64,000 bases of DNA from Paenarthrobacter sp. A20 (GCF_024168825.1 NZ_JALJWH010000001.1:2294001-2358000), one strand, 5' to 3'. Shown: positions 24,970-35,805, counted from the stretch's first letter. Numbers and translations: made by a program. Notes: generated from the sequence alone by a model not told the origin.

Positions 24970-25929
24970 CTACTTCTGGTTCTCGATCGCCCGCCGCAGG
25001 AAACCACCGGCTTCCTCCAGGGCACCCTTGGCCTGACCAGCCTCGATGCCTGTCAGGAGCACCAGAATCGCCGCCTTGACCGACCCGCCAACCGAATCCA
25101 ACGCGGTAGCGGCTTCATGGGCATCAACGCCGGTTGCGTGCTGAACGGTGCGCTGCGATCGGGCCAGCAGCTTTTCATTCGTGGCGCGCAAGTCCACCAT
25201 GAGGTTGCCGTACGTCTTGCCAAGCTTCACCATCACCAGCGTGCTGATCATGTTGAGGACAAGTTTCTGGGCCGTGCCCGAGTTCAGCCTGGTGGAACCC
25301 GCGATGAACTCCGGACCCACCACAACCTCGATCGCAGCATCCGCCACATGACTTACTGCCGAGCCCTTGTTGCACGCCAGCGACGCCGTGAACGCGCCCC
25401 GCTTCCGGGCCTCCTCCAACGCACCGATCACGTAAGGCGTCCGGCCCGAGGCCGTGATACCCACGACGGCGTCGGCTTCGGTCACGTTGATATCGTGCAG
25501 GTCGCGTGCGCCGGCAGTTGCGTTGTCCTCGGCGTACTCAACGGGTTTCTGGATCGCCTGCACACCGCCTGCGATGAGTCCGACGACGAGTCCGGGCGGG
25601 GTGCCGAACGTTGGCGGGCATTCGCTCGCGTCGAGCACACCCAAGCGACCGGCCGTGCCGGCTCCCACATACAAAAGGCGGCCGCCGCGCTGGAGCCGCT
25701 CCGCAACGGCGTCGACGGTTTGAACAATGGCGGCACTGGCCGCTTCAACCGCAGCGTGTACTCCTGAACTGTGGGAAAGCATCGCGGCCACGAGTTCTTC
25801 GGTGCCCAGGATGTCCAGGTTTTCCAGGCCCTCGGCCGTGGCCTCCGTCGCCAACCCTGCGAGTTCCGTGCGCAGGCCCGCGAGTTTGTCCGCGTCGTTG
25901 GGGTTAGTCGGGCCAGTTTGTGCCGTCAC
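24970..25929 (-). CDS. murQ: N-acetylmuramic acid 6-phosphate etherase
   Basis: A 319-residue SIS-domain enzyme that cleaves the lactyl ether of MurNAc-6-phosphate to GlcNAc-6-phosphate and D-lactate. The sugar-phosphate site is GRLLYVGAGTAGRLGVLDASE with the following CPPTFG, and the catalytic Glu is in this block. Other family motifs are GRTPYVIGAL and PEFIAGSTRLNSGTAQKLVLN. GTG 25929 has AGGAAAGG upstream and overlaps the kinase gene by 26 bp, showing tight coupling. It places the operon in peptidoglycan recycling. Confidence 0.93.
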   Translation of the reverse strand: MTAQTGPTNPNDADKLAGLRTELAGLATEATAEGLENLDILGTEELVAAMLSHSSGVHAAVEAASAAIVQTVDAVAERLQRGGRLLYVGAGTAGRLGVLDASECPPTFGTPPGLVVGLIAGGVQAIQKPVEYAEDNATAGARDLHDINVTEADAVVGITASGRTPYVIGALEEARKRGAFTASLACNKGSAVSHVADAAIEVVVGPEFIAGSTRLNSGTAQKLVLNMISTLVMVKLGKTYGNLMVDLRATNEKLLARSQRTVQHATGVDAHEAATALDSVGGSVKAAILVLLTGIEAGQAKGALEEAGGFLRRAIENQK

Positions 25930-26854
25930 GGTGGATGTACCTTTCCTGGATGAGCCCGCGGCGCGTCGCAGCGAGGGCAGCACCGTCCAAGCCATCGCCG
26001 AGCGGGGCCACCACCTCAATCCCAGCCGAAGCGAGTGACTTCCGCAAGAGCGCCGCGAAGAAGTCCGAGCCCACCACTCCGCCCAGCATCGCCACGCGGG
26101 GTGTGCCGCCCTCGTCGCCGCTGGACGCGAGCTTCACGGTGCGGGTCAGGATGCGGCACGCCTCGCCGATGATGTCATGCGCGACGGCGTCACCCACCTC
26201 CGCCGCGTGCAGAACCAGCGGCGCGAAACGGGCCATCGCGCGGTAGGGGTTCTCGTTGGCCGCGAGCCAGCCCGGCAGCATCCCGGGCGACTCGACCAGT
26301 GCGCCGGCCGCAGCCGACAGCGATGTGGCAGGGCCGCCGTCGTACGCTTCAAGAACTGCCTGCAGGCCTTGCTGGCCGATCCATCGTCCGCTGCCGCGAT
26401 CCCCAAGATAGGGTCCCCAGCCGTCGGCCCGGTGCAGGACTCCGGAGTCATCGAACCGGAAGGCGACGGCGCCTGTCCCAACGATGAGCGTGGTGCCGGG
26501 GGCGCCCTGGAGCGCGCCGAGCTGGGCGGCTGTGGCGTCGGAGAGCACGGCTGCCGGGACACTGAACCGCTGGGACAGCATGGTGGCGAGTTCCTGCGAC
26601 TTCTCGGCGGATGCTTCAACCCCGGCCACGGCGGCCCCAATACCGGTCAAGGTGCTGACGGGGAGGCCGGGCGGCAATTGGCTGACCGTCTCTAGGAGGA
26701 GGTCGAAAGCCAGGGTTGGCCCGTTGTCCACGTGCACTCCGGGGAAGCCGTGCTGGTCGGCGGCGCCCAGCAACTCTGTACCGCTGCGCAACTCGACGCG
26801 GCAGCGGCTCTTCCCTACATCGGCAACAAGTACGACATCGTTGGGGGCTTCCAT
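25904..26854 (-). CDS. BadF/BadG-type amino-sugar kinase (MurK- or NagK-like)
   Basis: A 316-residue kinase of the ASKHA superfamily. Phosphate-1 motif VADVGKSRCRVEL is at the N-terminus, phosphate-2 is TTLIVGTGAVAFRF, and GWGPYLGDRGSGRWIGQQ is the family's signature loop. Clostridial MurK, a kinase for MurNAc and GlcNAc, is of this type. Overlap with murQ implies that it supplies MurNAc-6-phosphate from imported MurNAc. AGGG lies eight bases before the ATG. GlcNAc kinase activity is the main alternative. Confidence 0.82.
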   Translation of the reverse strand: MEAPNDVVLVADVGKSRCRVELRSGTELLGAADQHGFPGVHVDNGPTLAFDLLLETVSQLPPGLPVSTLTGIGAAVAGVEASAEKSQELATMLSQRFSVPAAVLSDATAAQLGALQGAPGTTLIVGTGAVAFRFDDSGVLHRADGWGPYLGDRGSGRWIGQQGLQAVLEAYDGGPATSLSAAAGALVESPGMLPGWLAANENPYRAMARFAPLVLHAAEVGDAVAHDIIGEACRILTRTVKLASSGDEGGTPRVAMLGGVVGSDFFAALLRKSLASAGIEVVAPLGDGLDGAALAATRRGLIQERYIHRDGTNWPD

Positions 26855-26868
26855 GGATCAACCCTATG

Positions 26869-27000
26869 TTGTGGGGCCCGCTCTGCGTGTTTGGTGAGCG
26901 GTTCGGGGTGCAGAACAGGCCTCGCAACGGGTGGTCCGTGAGTTGTGGGGCCCGCTCTGCGTGGTTGGTCGGGGTTTCGGGGCGCAAAGCCGGCCTCGCA
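26869..27000. repeat. Two tandem ~74-bp palindromic units upstream of the kinase and AbiEi copy 2
   Basis: Units begin TTGTGGGGCCCGCTCTGCG at 26869 and 26943 and end near GGCCTCGCA. Each has outward arms complementary to each other in the style of REP hairpins. The same family forms the array at 28042 and the lone copy at 54935. They lie in the 236-bp divergent gap 26855-27090. Confidence 0.75.
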
Positions 27001-27044
27001 TTTTCTGTGGAGGAAAAGTCAAAAGCCCATCAAAGGGCGATTTC

Positions 27045-27053
27045 TGTGGATAA
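27045..27053 (+). promoter_or_regulatory. TGTGGATAA box upstream of the second AbiEi/DUF559 gene
   Basis: An exact copy of the box before the first AbiEi/DUF559 gene, again ending 37 bases before the ATG. A related TCTGTGGA lies 41 bp further upstream. Confidence 0.5.
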
Positions 27054-27090
27054 CCGAATGTGAGCCATCATTTCCGGCAAGCATGGGCCC

Positions 27091-28020
27091 ATGCGGAATC
27101 TCACTCCCTTGCCTCTGAACGTCGACCCTCAAGGCTTCCTCGTCGCCGACGCTTACGCTTCCGGCGTACCACGGTGGCGACTCCAGACGAAAGAACTTGT
27201 GACGCCGAGCCGTGGCATCCGTATCGCTAGGGCAAACGAACGCGACCTCGAACTGCTCGGGCGGCTGCACACCGCTGTGACTCCACGCTGTGCAGTCAGC
27301 CACGTCACTGCAGCGTTGTTGTGGTGCATGCCGCTCCCCATCTACCTCGAGGAAGAGGGCAGGAGCGGGCTAATCCATGTGACCCGCCGGCAAGAGATCG
27401 GGAGGGTCAAGCGTCGGGGGGTGGTCGGGCACCGGGCTCCGCTCTTGGCGCGGGATGTTCGGGTGTTGAACGGTGTCCAAATGACTTCGCCGGAATGGAC
27501 GTGGGTGGATCTGGCTAGACACATGGGCAGGTCATCGCTTGTGGCCGCCGGCGATTTTCTGTTGGCGCGCGAGAATCCGTTGTCCTCGCTTGAGGCGATC
27601 CAGGAAGTCATCAATAGACGCCCCAAGGTCAAAGGCATCCGGATGGCCCGGGAAATTCTGCCATTGTTGCGCACGGGCGTAGATTCGCCGCAGGAGTCAA
27701 GGCTGCGTCTGAAAATCGTCGACGCCGGGCTGCCGGAGCCAACTGTCACCCAGCCAGTTTATGACGATCACGGTCGCTACATCTCAACGCCGGACCTCCA
27801 GTACAAGGGGTACAAAATTGCTATGGAATACGAGGGCGATCATCACCGCGCCGACCCAGTGCAGTGGGGCAAGGACATCGAACGCGACGATCGACTTCGC
27901 GCGTTGGGGTGGATTGTCCTGAAATTCTCCGAAGTCCAGATGAAGGGCGGGTGGGTCAATGCCGAGCGGAAAGTGCGGGACGCTTTGACGTCGCGCGGGT
28001 GGCGAGGGCCGTCGTCGTGA
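27091..28020 (+). CDS. AbiEi-like protein with C-terminal DUF559 (Vsr-fold) domain, copy 2
   Basis: A 309-residue paralogue of the gene at 22558, alike over its full length but clearly diverged. Shared blocks are TPSRGIRI/SPSRAIRV, RRRGVVGH/KRRGVVGH, and the nuclease-fold stretch STPDLQYKGYKIAMEYEGDHH with D and E-x-E, then LGWIVLKFSEVQMKGG. No toxin partner is adjacent. Palindromic GTGGGGCC repeats lie on both sides (26869-27000 and 28042-28470). Proteins like these are abundant in actinobacteria and lack a proven function; DNA cleavage or binding is plausible. Confidence 0.75.
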   Translation: MRNLTPLPLNVDPQGFLVADAYASGVPRWRLQTKELVTPSRGIRIARANERDLELLGRLHTAVTPRCAVSHVTAALLWCMPLPIYLEEEGRSGLIHVTRRQEIGRVKRRGVVGHRAPLLARDVRVLNGVQMTSPEWTWVDLARHMGRSSLVAAGDFLLARENPLSSLEAIQEVINRRPKVKGIRMAREILPLLRTGVDSPQESRLRLKIVDAGLPEPTVTQPVYDDHGRYISTPDLQYKGYKIAMEYEGDHHRADPVQWGKDIERDDRLRALGWIVLKFSEVQMKGGWVNAERKVRDALTSRGWRGPSS

Positions 28021-28041
28021 AAGTTCGCTGGGCGTGGGATT

Positions 28042-28470
28042 TGTGGGGCCTGGTGTGCGCCTTTCGTGCTCCGAGGGGGATGCGTAGCGGGCCTCGCAAC
28101 GTAGGGGGTTAGTTTGTGGGGCCTGGTGTGCGTGGGTGGTGGGTGGTTTGGGGCGCAGAGCGGGCCGCGCAACGTAGGGGTGCGACTTGTGGGGCCTGGT
28201 GTGCGTGGGTGGTGGGTGGTTTGGGGCGTAGAGCGGGCCTCGCAACGTAGGGGTGCGACTTGTGGGGCCTGGTGTGCGTGGGTGGCGGGTGGTTTGGGGC
28301 GCAGAGCGGGCCTCGCAACGTAGGGGGTTAGTTTGTGGGGCCTGGTGTGCGTGGGTGGTGGGTGGTTTGGGGCGTAGAGCGGGCCTCGCAACGTAGGGGT
28401 GCGACTTGTGGGGCCTGGTGTGCGTGGGTGGTGGGTGGTTTGGGGCGCAGAGCGGGCCGCGCAACGTAGC
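28042..28470. repeat. Six-unit 73-bp tandem array between AbiEi copy 2 and purH
   Basis: Units begin TTGTGGGGCCTGGTGTGCG at 28042, 28115, 28188, 28261, 28334 and 28407, an exact 73-bp period. Units 2-6 are nearly identical; unit 1 is diverged in the middle and unit 6 is cut short. Each unit ends with AGAGCGGGCCTCGCAAC, which is partly complementary to its own start. Units differ only by small swaps (GCGCA/GCGTA, CTCGC/CGCGC, TGCGAC/GTTAGT). The array ends 113 bp before purH and may overlap its promoter. Confidence 0.9.
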
Positions 28471-28582
28471 AAGGGCATCAAAGACGCAAAACCGGACCAA
28501 CCACGAAACACGATAAACTCTCCGTATCCCCACACCCGCGATACCACCCGCGACATCTACGCGAACTAAGACGGAGACTTTT

Positions 28583-30253
28583 GTGAGCTTGACGCAGCTT
28601 GACCGTGTTCCCATCCGCCGTGCACTGATCTCGGTTTACGACAAGACGGGACTGGAGGAGCTCGCGAAGGGCCTGCACGCAGCCGGCGTCGCCATTGTTT
28701 CCACCGGCTCCACCGCCAAGAAGATCGCCGCCGCAGGCATCCCGGTCAAGGAAGTCGAAGAAGTCACCGGCTCCCCGGAAATGCTGGACGGCCGCGTCAA
28801 GACCCTGCACCCGCGCGTGCACGGCGGCATCCTGGCCGACCGTCGCGTCCCGGCACACATGGACACTTTGGCCGGCATGGAGATCGAAACCTTCGACCTC
28901 GTGGTGGTGAACCTCTACCCGTTCGTCGAGACCGTGAAGTCCGGCGCAGCGCAGGATGACGTGGTGGAGCAGATCGACATCGGAGGCCCCGCCATGGTGC
29001 GTTCGGCCGCGAAGAACCACGCCGCCGTCGCCATCGTCACGGACCCGCACTTCTACGGCGCAGTAGTCGACGCCGCAGCCCACGGCGGTTTCGACCTGAA
29101 CACCCGCCGCCGCCTGGCTGCCAAGGCCTTTGCGCACACGGCCAGCTACGACAATGCTGTTGCCACCTGGACCGCCAGCCAGTTCCTCGACGAAGACGGC
29201 GACGGCATCATTGACTGGCCCGCCTACGCCGGCCTCGCCTTGGAACGTTCCGAGGTCCTGCGCTACGGCGAGAACCCGCACCAGCAGGCCGCGCTGTACG
29301 TGGACAAGGCTGCCCCGGCTGGCATCGCCCAGGCCGACCAGCTGCACGGCAAGGCCATGAGCTACAACAACTTCGTTGACGCCGATGCCGCCCTCCGCGC
29401 TGCCTTCGACTTCGCCGAGCCAGCAGTAGCGATCATCAAGCACGCCAACCCCTGCGGTGTCGCCGTCGGTTCGGCTGATGCTGCGGACCCGATCGCCGAC
29501 GCCCATGCCAAGGCCCACGCCTGCGACCCCGTCTCCGCGTTCGGCGGCGTCATCGCGGCGAACCGCACAGTGACCGCCGGAATGGCTCAGACCGTTGCCG
29601 GCATCTTCACCGAGGTTGTCATCGCACCGGACTTTGAGCCGGAAGCCGTGGAGATCCTCTCCAAGAAGAAAAACATCCGCCTCCTCGCCCTTCCCGAGGG
29701 CTACGGCCGCTACCCGGCCGAAATGCGCCAGGTTTCCGGCGGCGTCCTGGTCCAGATGAGCGACAAGGTGGACGCCGACGGCGACAACCCCGCCAACTGG
29801 ACCCTCGCAGCCGGCGAAGCAGCTGACGGGGCAACCCTGGCGGACCTGGCCTTCGCCTGGACCGCGTGCCGCGCCGCGAAGTCCAACGCGATTCTGATCG
29901 CCGACCACGGTGCCGCCGTGGGTATCGGCATGGGCCAGGTCAACCGCCTGGACTCCTGCCGCCTGGCCGTCGAACGCGCCAACACGCTGGGCGTGCAGGT
30001 GGAGTCCGACGTCGAAGGTGCCGGCGGTGCCTCCAACGCCAGCGGTTCAGACGCACCTGAGCGTGCCCGCGGTGCCGTTGCAGCCTCGGATGCGTTCTTC
30101 CCGTTCGCTGACGGCCTGCAGATCCTGATCGACGCCGGTGTCCGTGCCGTCGTCCAGCCGGGCGGTTCGGTCCGCGACGAGGAAGTCATCGCCGCAGCCA
30201 ACGCTGCCGGCATCACGATGTACTTCACCGGCGCACGCCACTTCTTCCACTAG
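28583..30253 (+). CDS. purH: Bifunctional AICAR transformylase/IMP cyclohydrolase
   Basis: A 556-residue enzyme catalysing the last two steps of IMP synthesis. The N-terminal MGS-fold cyclohydrolase ([39 protein letters not shown]) is followed by the transformylase domain with [23 protein letters not shown] (catalytic Lys-His) and [10 protein letters not shown]. The C-terminus ends in [15 protein letters not shown] and TGARHFFH, as usual. GTG is used, with GGAG upstream. Separation from purN and the tandem array in front of it are unusual. Confidence 0.95.
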   Translation: MSLTQLDRVPIRRALISVYDKTGLEELAKGLHAAGVAIVSTGSTAKKIAAAGIPVKEVEEVTGSPEMLDGRVKTLHPRVHGGILADRRVPAHMDTLAGMEIETFDLVVVNLYPFVETVKSGAAQDDVVEQIDIGGPAMVRSAAKNHAAVAIVTDPHFYGAVVDAAAHGGFDLNTRRRLAAKAFAHTASYDNAVATWTASQFLDEDGDGIIDWPAYAGLALERSEVLRYGENPHQQAALYVDKAAPAGIAQADQLHGKAMSYNNFVDADAALRAAFDFAEPAVAIIKHANPCGVAVGSADAADPIADAHAKAHACDPVSAFGGVIAANRTVTAGMAQTVAGIFTEVVIAPDFEPEAVEILSKKKNIRLLALPEGYGRYPAEMRQVSGGVLVQMSDKVDADGDNPANWTLAAGEAADGATLADLAFAWTACRAAKSNAILIADHGAAVGIGMGQVNRLDSCRLAVERANTLGVQVESDVEGAGGASNASGSDAPERARGAVAASDAFFPFADGLQILIDAGVRAVVQPGGSVRDEEVIAAANAAGITMYFTGARHFFH

Positions 30254-30292
30254 AAGAGGTACAGCCCGCGAGGGCCATAGCAGCACAACGAA

Positions 30293-30326
30293 ACGGCGGC
30301 CGCCCCCAGTAGGGGACGGCCGCCGT
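30293..30326 (+). terminator. Terminator between purH and the convergent protease gene
   Basis: Ten-base perfect arms ACGGCGGCCG/CGGCCGCCGT (30293-30302, 30317-30326), with inner CCCC/GGGG pairing, are followed by CGTTGTT. Confidence 0.75.
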
Positions 30327-30354
30327 CGTTGTTAACAGGGACTTGCTAAATCGG

Positions 30355-31356
30355 TTACGAAGCCGACGCGGTGTTGTAGGTGGACTGGATCACGGTGCCC
30401 CAGTACGGGCCGTACATGGTGCTGGAGTTGCTGCCGTAGCCGTAGCTGTTCACGGAGTTCTGGTAGCCGGAGGAGCTGTTGCCGATGAACCACGGACCGC
30501 CCGAGGAACCACCGGTCATGTTGCAGGGGATACCCTGCGTGGCGAACTGCGGGTTGTAGGGATCGTTGGTGGCGGTGCCGGAGCAGCTCTTGAGCGATTC
30601 ACCGTTGAAGGGCGAGCCTGCAGGGTAACCGAAGGACTTGTAGCTCAGGCCGCGGGCGGCGTTGAACTGGACGCCGGAGGAGCCTACGACGTCGGCGAGC
30701 TTCTGGCCGTTGAGGGTGTTCATGACAGCAAACGCGGTGTCGTACTGCATGTTGCCGTTGGAGGCCCACTGGGTGGGGGCGTACAGCGCCTTTGCCGTCC
30801 ACTTCCCGTAGGGTGCTGCGCCGTTGAGGTACGCCGGAACGAAGACGAAGTTGGTGGCGTAGGCGCCCGGGCCCTCATTGAGGCAGTGTCCGGCGGTGGA
30901 CACGGTGCTCTTGTTGGCCGCGGTGACCGAGTTGCCGGAGCAGACGTAGTTGGAGCCGCCCAGGGTGAAGAAGATCTTGCCGATGTGCTTGACCGGCGTT
31001 TCGCTCTGGTTGACCTTGCGATCGATGGTTTTGGATTCGGTGGTGGCCTGCTGGCCGGCGATGCTGCTGACGGCGCCCGGGGCTTCGGTGACCGGGGCCT
31101 TGCCGAGGTTGAGGAGCTTGCCGCGATCCAGTGCCTTGGCGGCCAGGATTTCGCCGGACTGGGCGGTCTTCATGCGCTCCGGCGTCCAGTAGTCTGCAGC
31201 GCCGGCGTCCGACACTGTGTGGCTGCTGACCGCAGCGCTGCTGGAGTCTGTGGTGTTTACCGGAGCCGCGTTGGCGCTGGTGGTGCCGACCAGCGCCAGG
31301 ATTGCGGCAGCGGACAGACTCAGCAGGCTTGTGGCCAGGGTCTTGGTTTTTGTCAC
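30355..31356 (-). CDS. Secreted trypsin-like (V8/glutamyl endopeptidase-like) serine protease
   Basis: A 333-residue preproprotein. GTG 31356, with AGGA six bases upstream, gives a signal peptide ending TTSANA/A, then a propeptide of about 90 residues. The catalytic triad is visible: His in VSTAGHCL, Asp in NMQYDTAFAV and Ser in MTGGSSGGPWF. Two Cys pairs (YVCSG...GHC; KSCSG...IPCNM) should form the usual disulfides. The C-terminus is rich in Ser, Tyr and Gly. It is a stand-alone extracellular protease with its own promoter. Confidence 0.88.
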   Translation of the reverse strand: MTKTKTLATSLLSLSAAAILALVGTTSANAAPVNTTDSSSAAVSSHTVSDAGAADYWTPERMKTAQSGEILAAKALDRGKLLNLGKAPVTEAPGAVSSIAGQQATTESKTIDRKVNQSETPVKHIGKIFFTLGGSNYVCSGNSVTAANKSTVSTAGHCLNEGPGAYATNFVFVPAYLNGAAPYGKWTAKALYAPTQWASNGNMQYDTAFAVMNTLNGQKLADVVGSSGVQFNAARGLSYKSFGYPAGSPFNGESLKSCSGTATNDPYNPQFATQGIPCNMTGGSSGGPWFIGNSSSGYQNSVNSYGYGSNSSTMYGPYWGTVIQSTYNTASAS

Positions 31357-31466
31357 GTTGTTCCTACCTATCGAGGGAGTGAGGCGGCCAGTGATGGCGA
31401 CCGCCGACTGACGGAATTGAAGGTATCGAACGTATGACAAGTTTGTAAAGAGATGTTTCATAGTTT

Positions 31467-31495
31467 GTGATAATTTGCTGTCACTTCCTCGTCAA
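31467..31495 (-). promoter_or_regulatory. Predicted promoter of the secreted protease gene
   Basis: On the minus strand TTGACG (31495-31490) and TATCAC (31472-31467) are separated by 17 bp. A second match, TTTACA with ATACCT 17 bp later, lies closer to the gene. The 181-bp gap is AT-rich for this genome. Confidence 0.4.
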
Positions 31496-31537
31496 GTGGC
31501 GGGGTCCCTTTGGCGTGCGGTTGAACCGGTGCAAACG

Positions 31538-32125
31538 TTAGTCGTTTTTGGCGGTGACATTGCCCGGGAGGGGCTCCGGCACAACACCCGGCCATTGACC
31601 GTCCTGTGTGAGCAGTGAGAGATTCCGCGCGCCCTCGGAGCCATCGGCGCTGAGCGGGATGACGACGGTGCTGTGCTGCGAGGGGTCACGGCTGAGGGGC
31701 GGGATCCAGCCCGACCCCGTGGCGGCGGACGCCAGGTCGAAGAGCGGCTCCCCGTCAGCGGTGCTTGCGCTGATCTGGATCTGCGTATTCGGCATGTAGC
31801 CCTCGCCCACGGACCAGGTGCTCCGGACGATGTAATCCACCAGCACGTCGCCGTGGAGGACGGCGTATCCGGGGTCAATCTCGAACGCCACGGAGTACCC
31901 GGTGTTGCCCTTCACATTCGGAGGACCCCCTCCGGCGAAGTCGGTAACCAAGATCCCGGGGACGGCGTCGATGGCCTCGCGGGCTTCCGCGAGCGTCTGG
32001 CCCGTGCCGGCGTCGTGCGGGATGGTCTGCCGTGGTGACGGCGCGGGAACGGTGCAAGCGGTCAGGGTGAGAAGAATCCCGGCAACGACGGCAGCCCGGG
32101 CGAAGGATCGGTTCGTGCGGGTCAT
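31538..32125 (-). CDS. Putative lipoprotein of unknown function
   Basis: A 195-residue protein with a twin-basic start (MTRTNRSFARAAVVAGILL) and lipobox LTACT, Cys about residue 24. The mature part contains DPGYAVLHGDVLVDYIVRSTWSV and GWIPPLSRDPS, with no recognised domain; the predicted beta content would suit an extracellular ligand-binding or beta-lactamase-inhibitor-like fold. ATG 32125 begins right at the signal peptide. It is divergent from icd. Confidence 0.65.
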   Translation of the reverse strand: MTRTNRSFARAAVVAGILLTLTACTVPAPSPRQTIPHDAGTGQTLAEAREAIDAVPGILVTDFAGGGPPNVKGNTGYSVAFEIDPGYAVLHGDVLVDYIVRSTWSVGEGYMPNTQIQISASTADGEPLFDLASAATGSGWIPPLSRDPSQHSTVVIPLSADGSEGARNLSLLTQDGQWPGVVPEPLPGNVTAKND

Positions 32126-32282
32126 GGTTTCACTATGTTCGGTTTTGCTTGGAATGCGATACTGACGCGCCCGGGAGCCCGCAGAAACCACGGCAGTCGA
32201 CGCCCGACGCCGGTCGGCAGCGACGGCGGTCAGGTCGCCGTCGGGCGTAAATCGCTTTCCCGGGGTGGTAACGAACACGTGA

Positions 32283-34592
<2,310 letters not shown>

Positions 34593-34598
34593 TCCCTC

Positions 34599-34631
34599 GA
34601 GCCCGGGTGCCTTTCACGGGCGCCCGGGCTC
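34599..34631 (+). terminator. icd terminator
   Basis: A GC-rich stem of 13 pairs (GAGCCCGGG/CCCGGGCTC outer arms, one G-T inner pair) begins seven bases after the icd stop codon. Confidence 0.7.
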
Positions 34632-34632
34632 C

Positions 34633-34695
34633 GAGTTTTTGTACAGATAATGCCCCCAAGACGCGGTCTTGGGGGCATTATCTGTACAAAAACTC
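34633..34695. terminator. Perfect 30-bp-arm hairpin between convergent icd and the FAD oxidase gene
   Basis: Arms 34633-34662 and 34666-34695 match perfectly over 30 bases with a GCG loop, and the right arm touches the stop codon of the oxidase gene. It is far longer than a terminator needs to be. T5/A5 runs at the outer ends allow bidirectional action. Confidence 0.8.
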
Positions 34696-35805
34696 CTAGC
34701 GGTCCGCGTGGAACCGCTCCGGTGCCAAGCCGCCGTCGACGATGTCTTTCAGCACCCGGCCAATCGCCGGGGTGAACTTGAATCCGTGACCCGAGAACCC
34801 GGCGCCCACCACCAGGGGACCGAAACGGTCCAGGACGAAGTCCTCGTTGGGCGTGGTGGTGTAGGTGCAGCTGATGGGAACCGCGGTGGAAGGGTCGACG
34901 CCGGGAAGCCACTCTTCTGCGTACCGCACCAGCGCTTCCATCTGGTGGGGGATGGGCTCGAACGTGCGCTCGTCGGGGTCCATGACGGGGCCGACGCCAT
35001 GCCAGCCGGCCTTCACGCCTTCGCCCGGGGTGAGCATGCCGTAAACCGGGCTGTACCAGTACTCGTAGGCTTCGTTGTTGGGATCGGGGTCCGGGCTGTG
35101 GTTGAAGCTCGGCCACACGAAGGTGTTGTCCGTCGGCGTGAAGTGGGCCGGCTGCTCCTGGGTGACCACCAACGCGGGCAGGTCCGTGAGCTTGCCGATG
35201 AGCTTGGGGGTCCAGGCTCCGGCGGTGACCACCACCCGATTGGCCGTGTATTCGGTCTCCTCGGTCACCACCACCACCGATTCGGCGCCGTCGACGCGGA
35301 TGTCGCGGACCGGCGTCGAGTACTTGAAGACCGCACCGTGGGCCTCGGCGGATTTGCGGAGCGCCGCCAGTGCGTCGGCGGAACGGATCCGGCCTGAACC
35401 CGGCACGAAGAGGACATCGGTGGCGAAGTTCATGCCCAGCCAGCGGTTGGCGGCCTCTTCGGCGGAGATGAAGTAGCTCTCGATGCCGCGTGCCTCGTGG
35501 GCCTCGCGGACTTCTTTCAAACGGGGGCGGTTGCCATGGTTCGCCAACCCCACCAGGTCCAGCAGCGGCGCGCCGTTCTCGGCAGCCAGTTCGTCCCAGA
35601 GGGTCTTGGATTCGGCCAGGAGGTCCAGGTAGTCGGCCTCGGCGTAGGCGGTGTTGAAATTGCGGGTGGCGCCGTGCGAAGCGCCGATATGGTGCCCGGC
35701 CTCAAACTGCTCCAACAGGACCACCGAGCGGCCCGAGCGGGCGAGTTGCCACGCGGCCGCCGATCCCATGGCTCCTCCGCCAACAACTACAACATCGACC
35801 TGCAT
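34696..35805 (-). CDS. solA: FAD-dependent N-methyl amino acid oxidase (SolA/monomeric sarcosine oxidase family)
   Basis: A 369-residue flavoenzyme. The dinucleotide motif VVVGGGAMGSAAAWQLARSG lies at residues 5-24. ISCTYTTTPNEDF near residue 305 contains the Cys that binds FAD covalently in monomeric sarcosine oxidase and N-methyltryptophan oxidase. GAGFSGHGFKFTPAIG near the end is the second family motif. ATG 35805 has GGAG five bases upstream. It follows phnE on the same strand across a palindromic element, so an N-methylated aminophosphonate or its breakdown product (for example sarcosine) may be its substrate; this is inference. Confidence 0.85.
   Translation of the reverse strand: MQVDVVVVGGGAMGSAAAWQLARSGRSVVLLEQFEAGHHIGASHGATRNFNTAYAEADYLDLLAESKTLWDELAAENGAPLLDLVGLANHGNRPRLKEVREAHEARGIESYFISAEEAANRWLGMNFATDVLFVPGSGRIRSADALAALRKSAEAHGAVFKYSTPVRDIRVDGAESVVVVTEETEYTANRVVVTAGAWTPKLIGKLTDLPALVVTQEQPAHFTPTDNTFVWPSFNHSPDPDPNNEAYEYWYSPVYGMLTPGEGVKAGWHGVGPVMDPDERTFEPIPHQMEALVRYAEEWLPGVDPSTAVPISCTYTTTPNEDFVLDRFGPLVVGAGFSGHGFKFTPAIGRVLKDIVDGGLAPERFHADR

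Noticed and set aside
22512..27053. Replication origin from the TGTGGATAA boxes
   Set aside because: Only two boxes, 4.5 kb apart, each at a gene start; no dnaA, dnaN or AT-rich unwinding region.
28042..28470. CRISPR array
   Set aside because: Units are contiguous 73-bp tandem repeats without unique spacers and there are no cas genes.
27784..28614. Long Pro/His-rich repeat protein on the minus strand
   Set aside because: It is the translation of the 73-bp tandem array; all frames are open there because of the repeat, and no start signal or neighbouring gene supports it.
28478..29908. 476-codon minus-strand frame across purH
   Set aside because: Shadow of purH; high third-position GC of purH keeps the opposite frame open.
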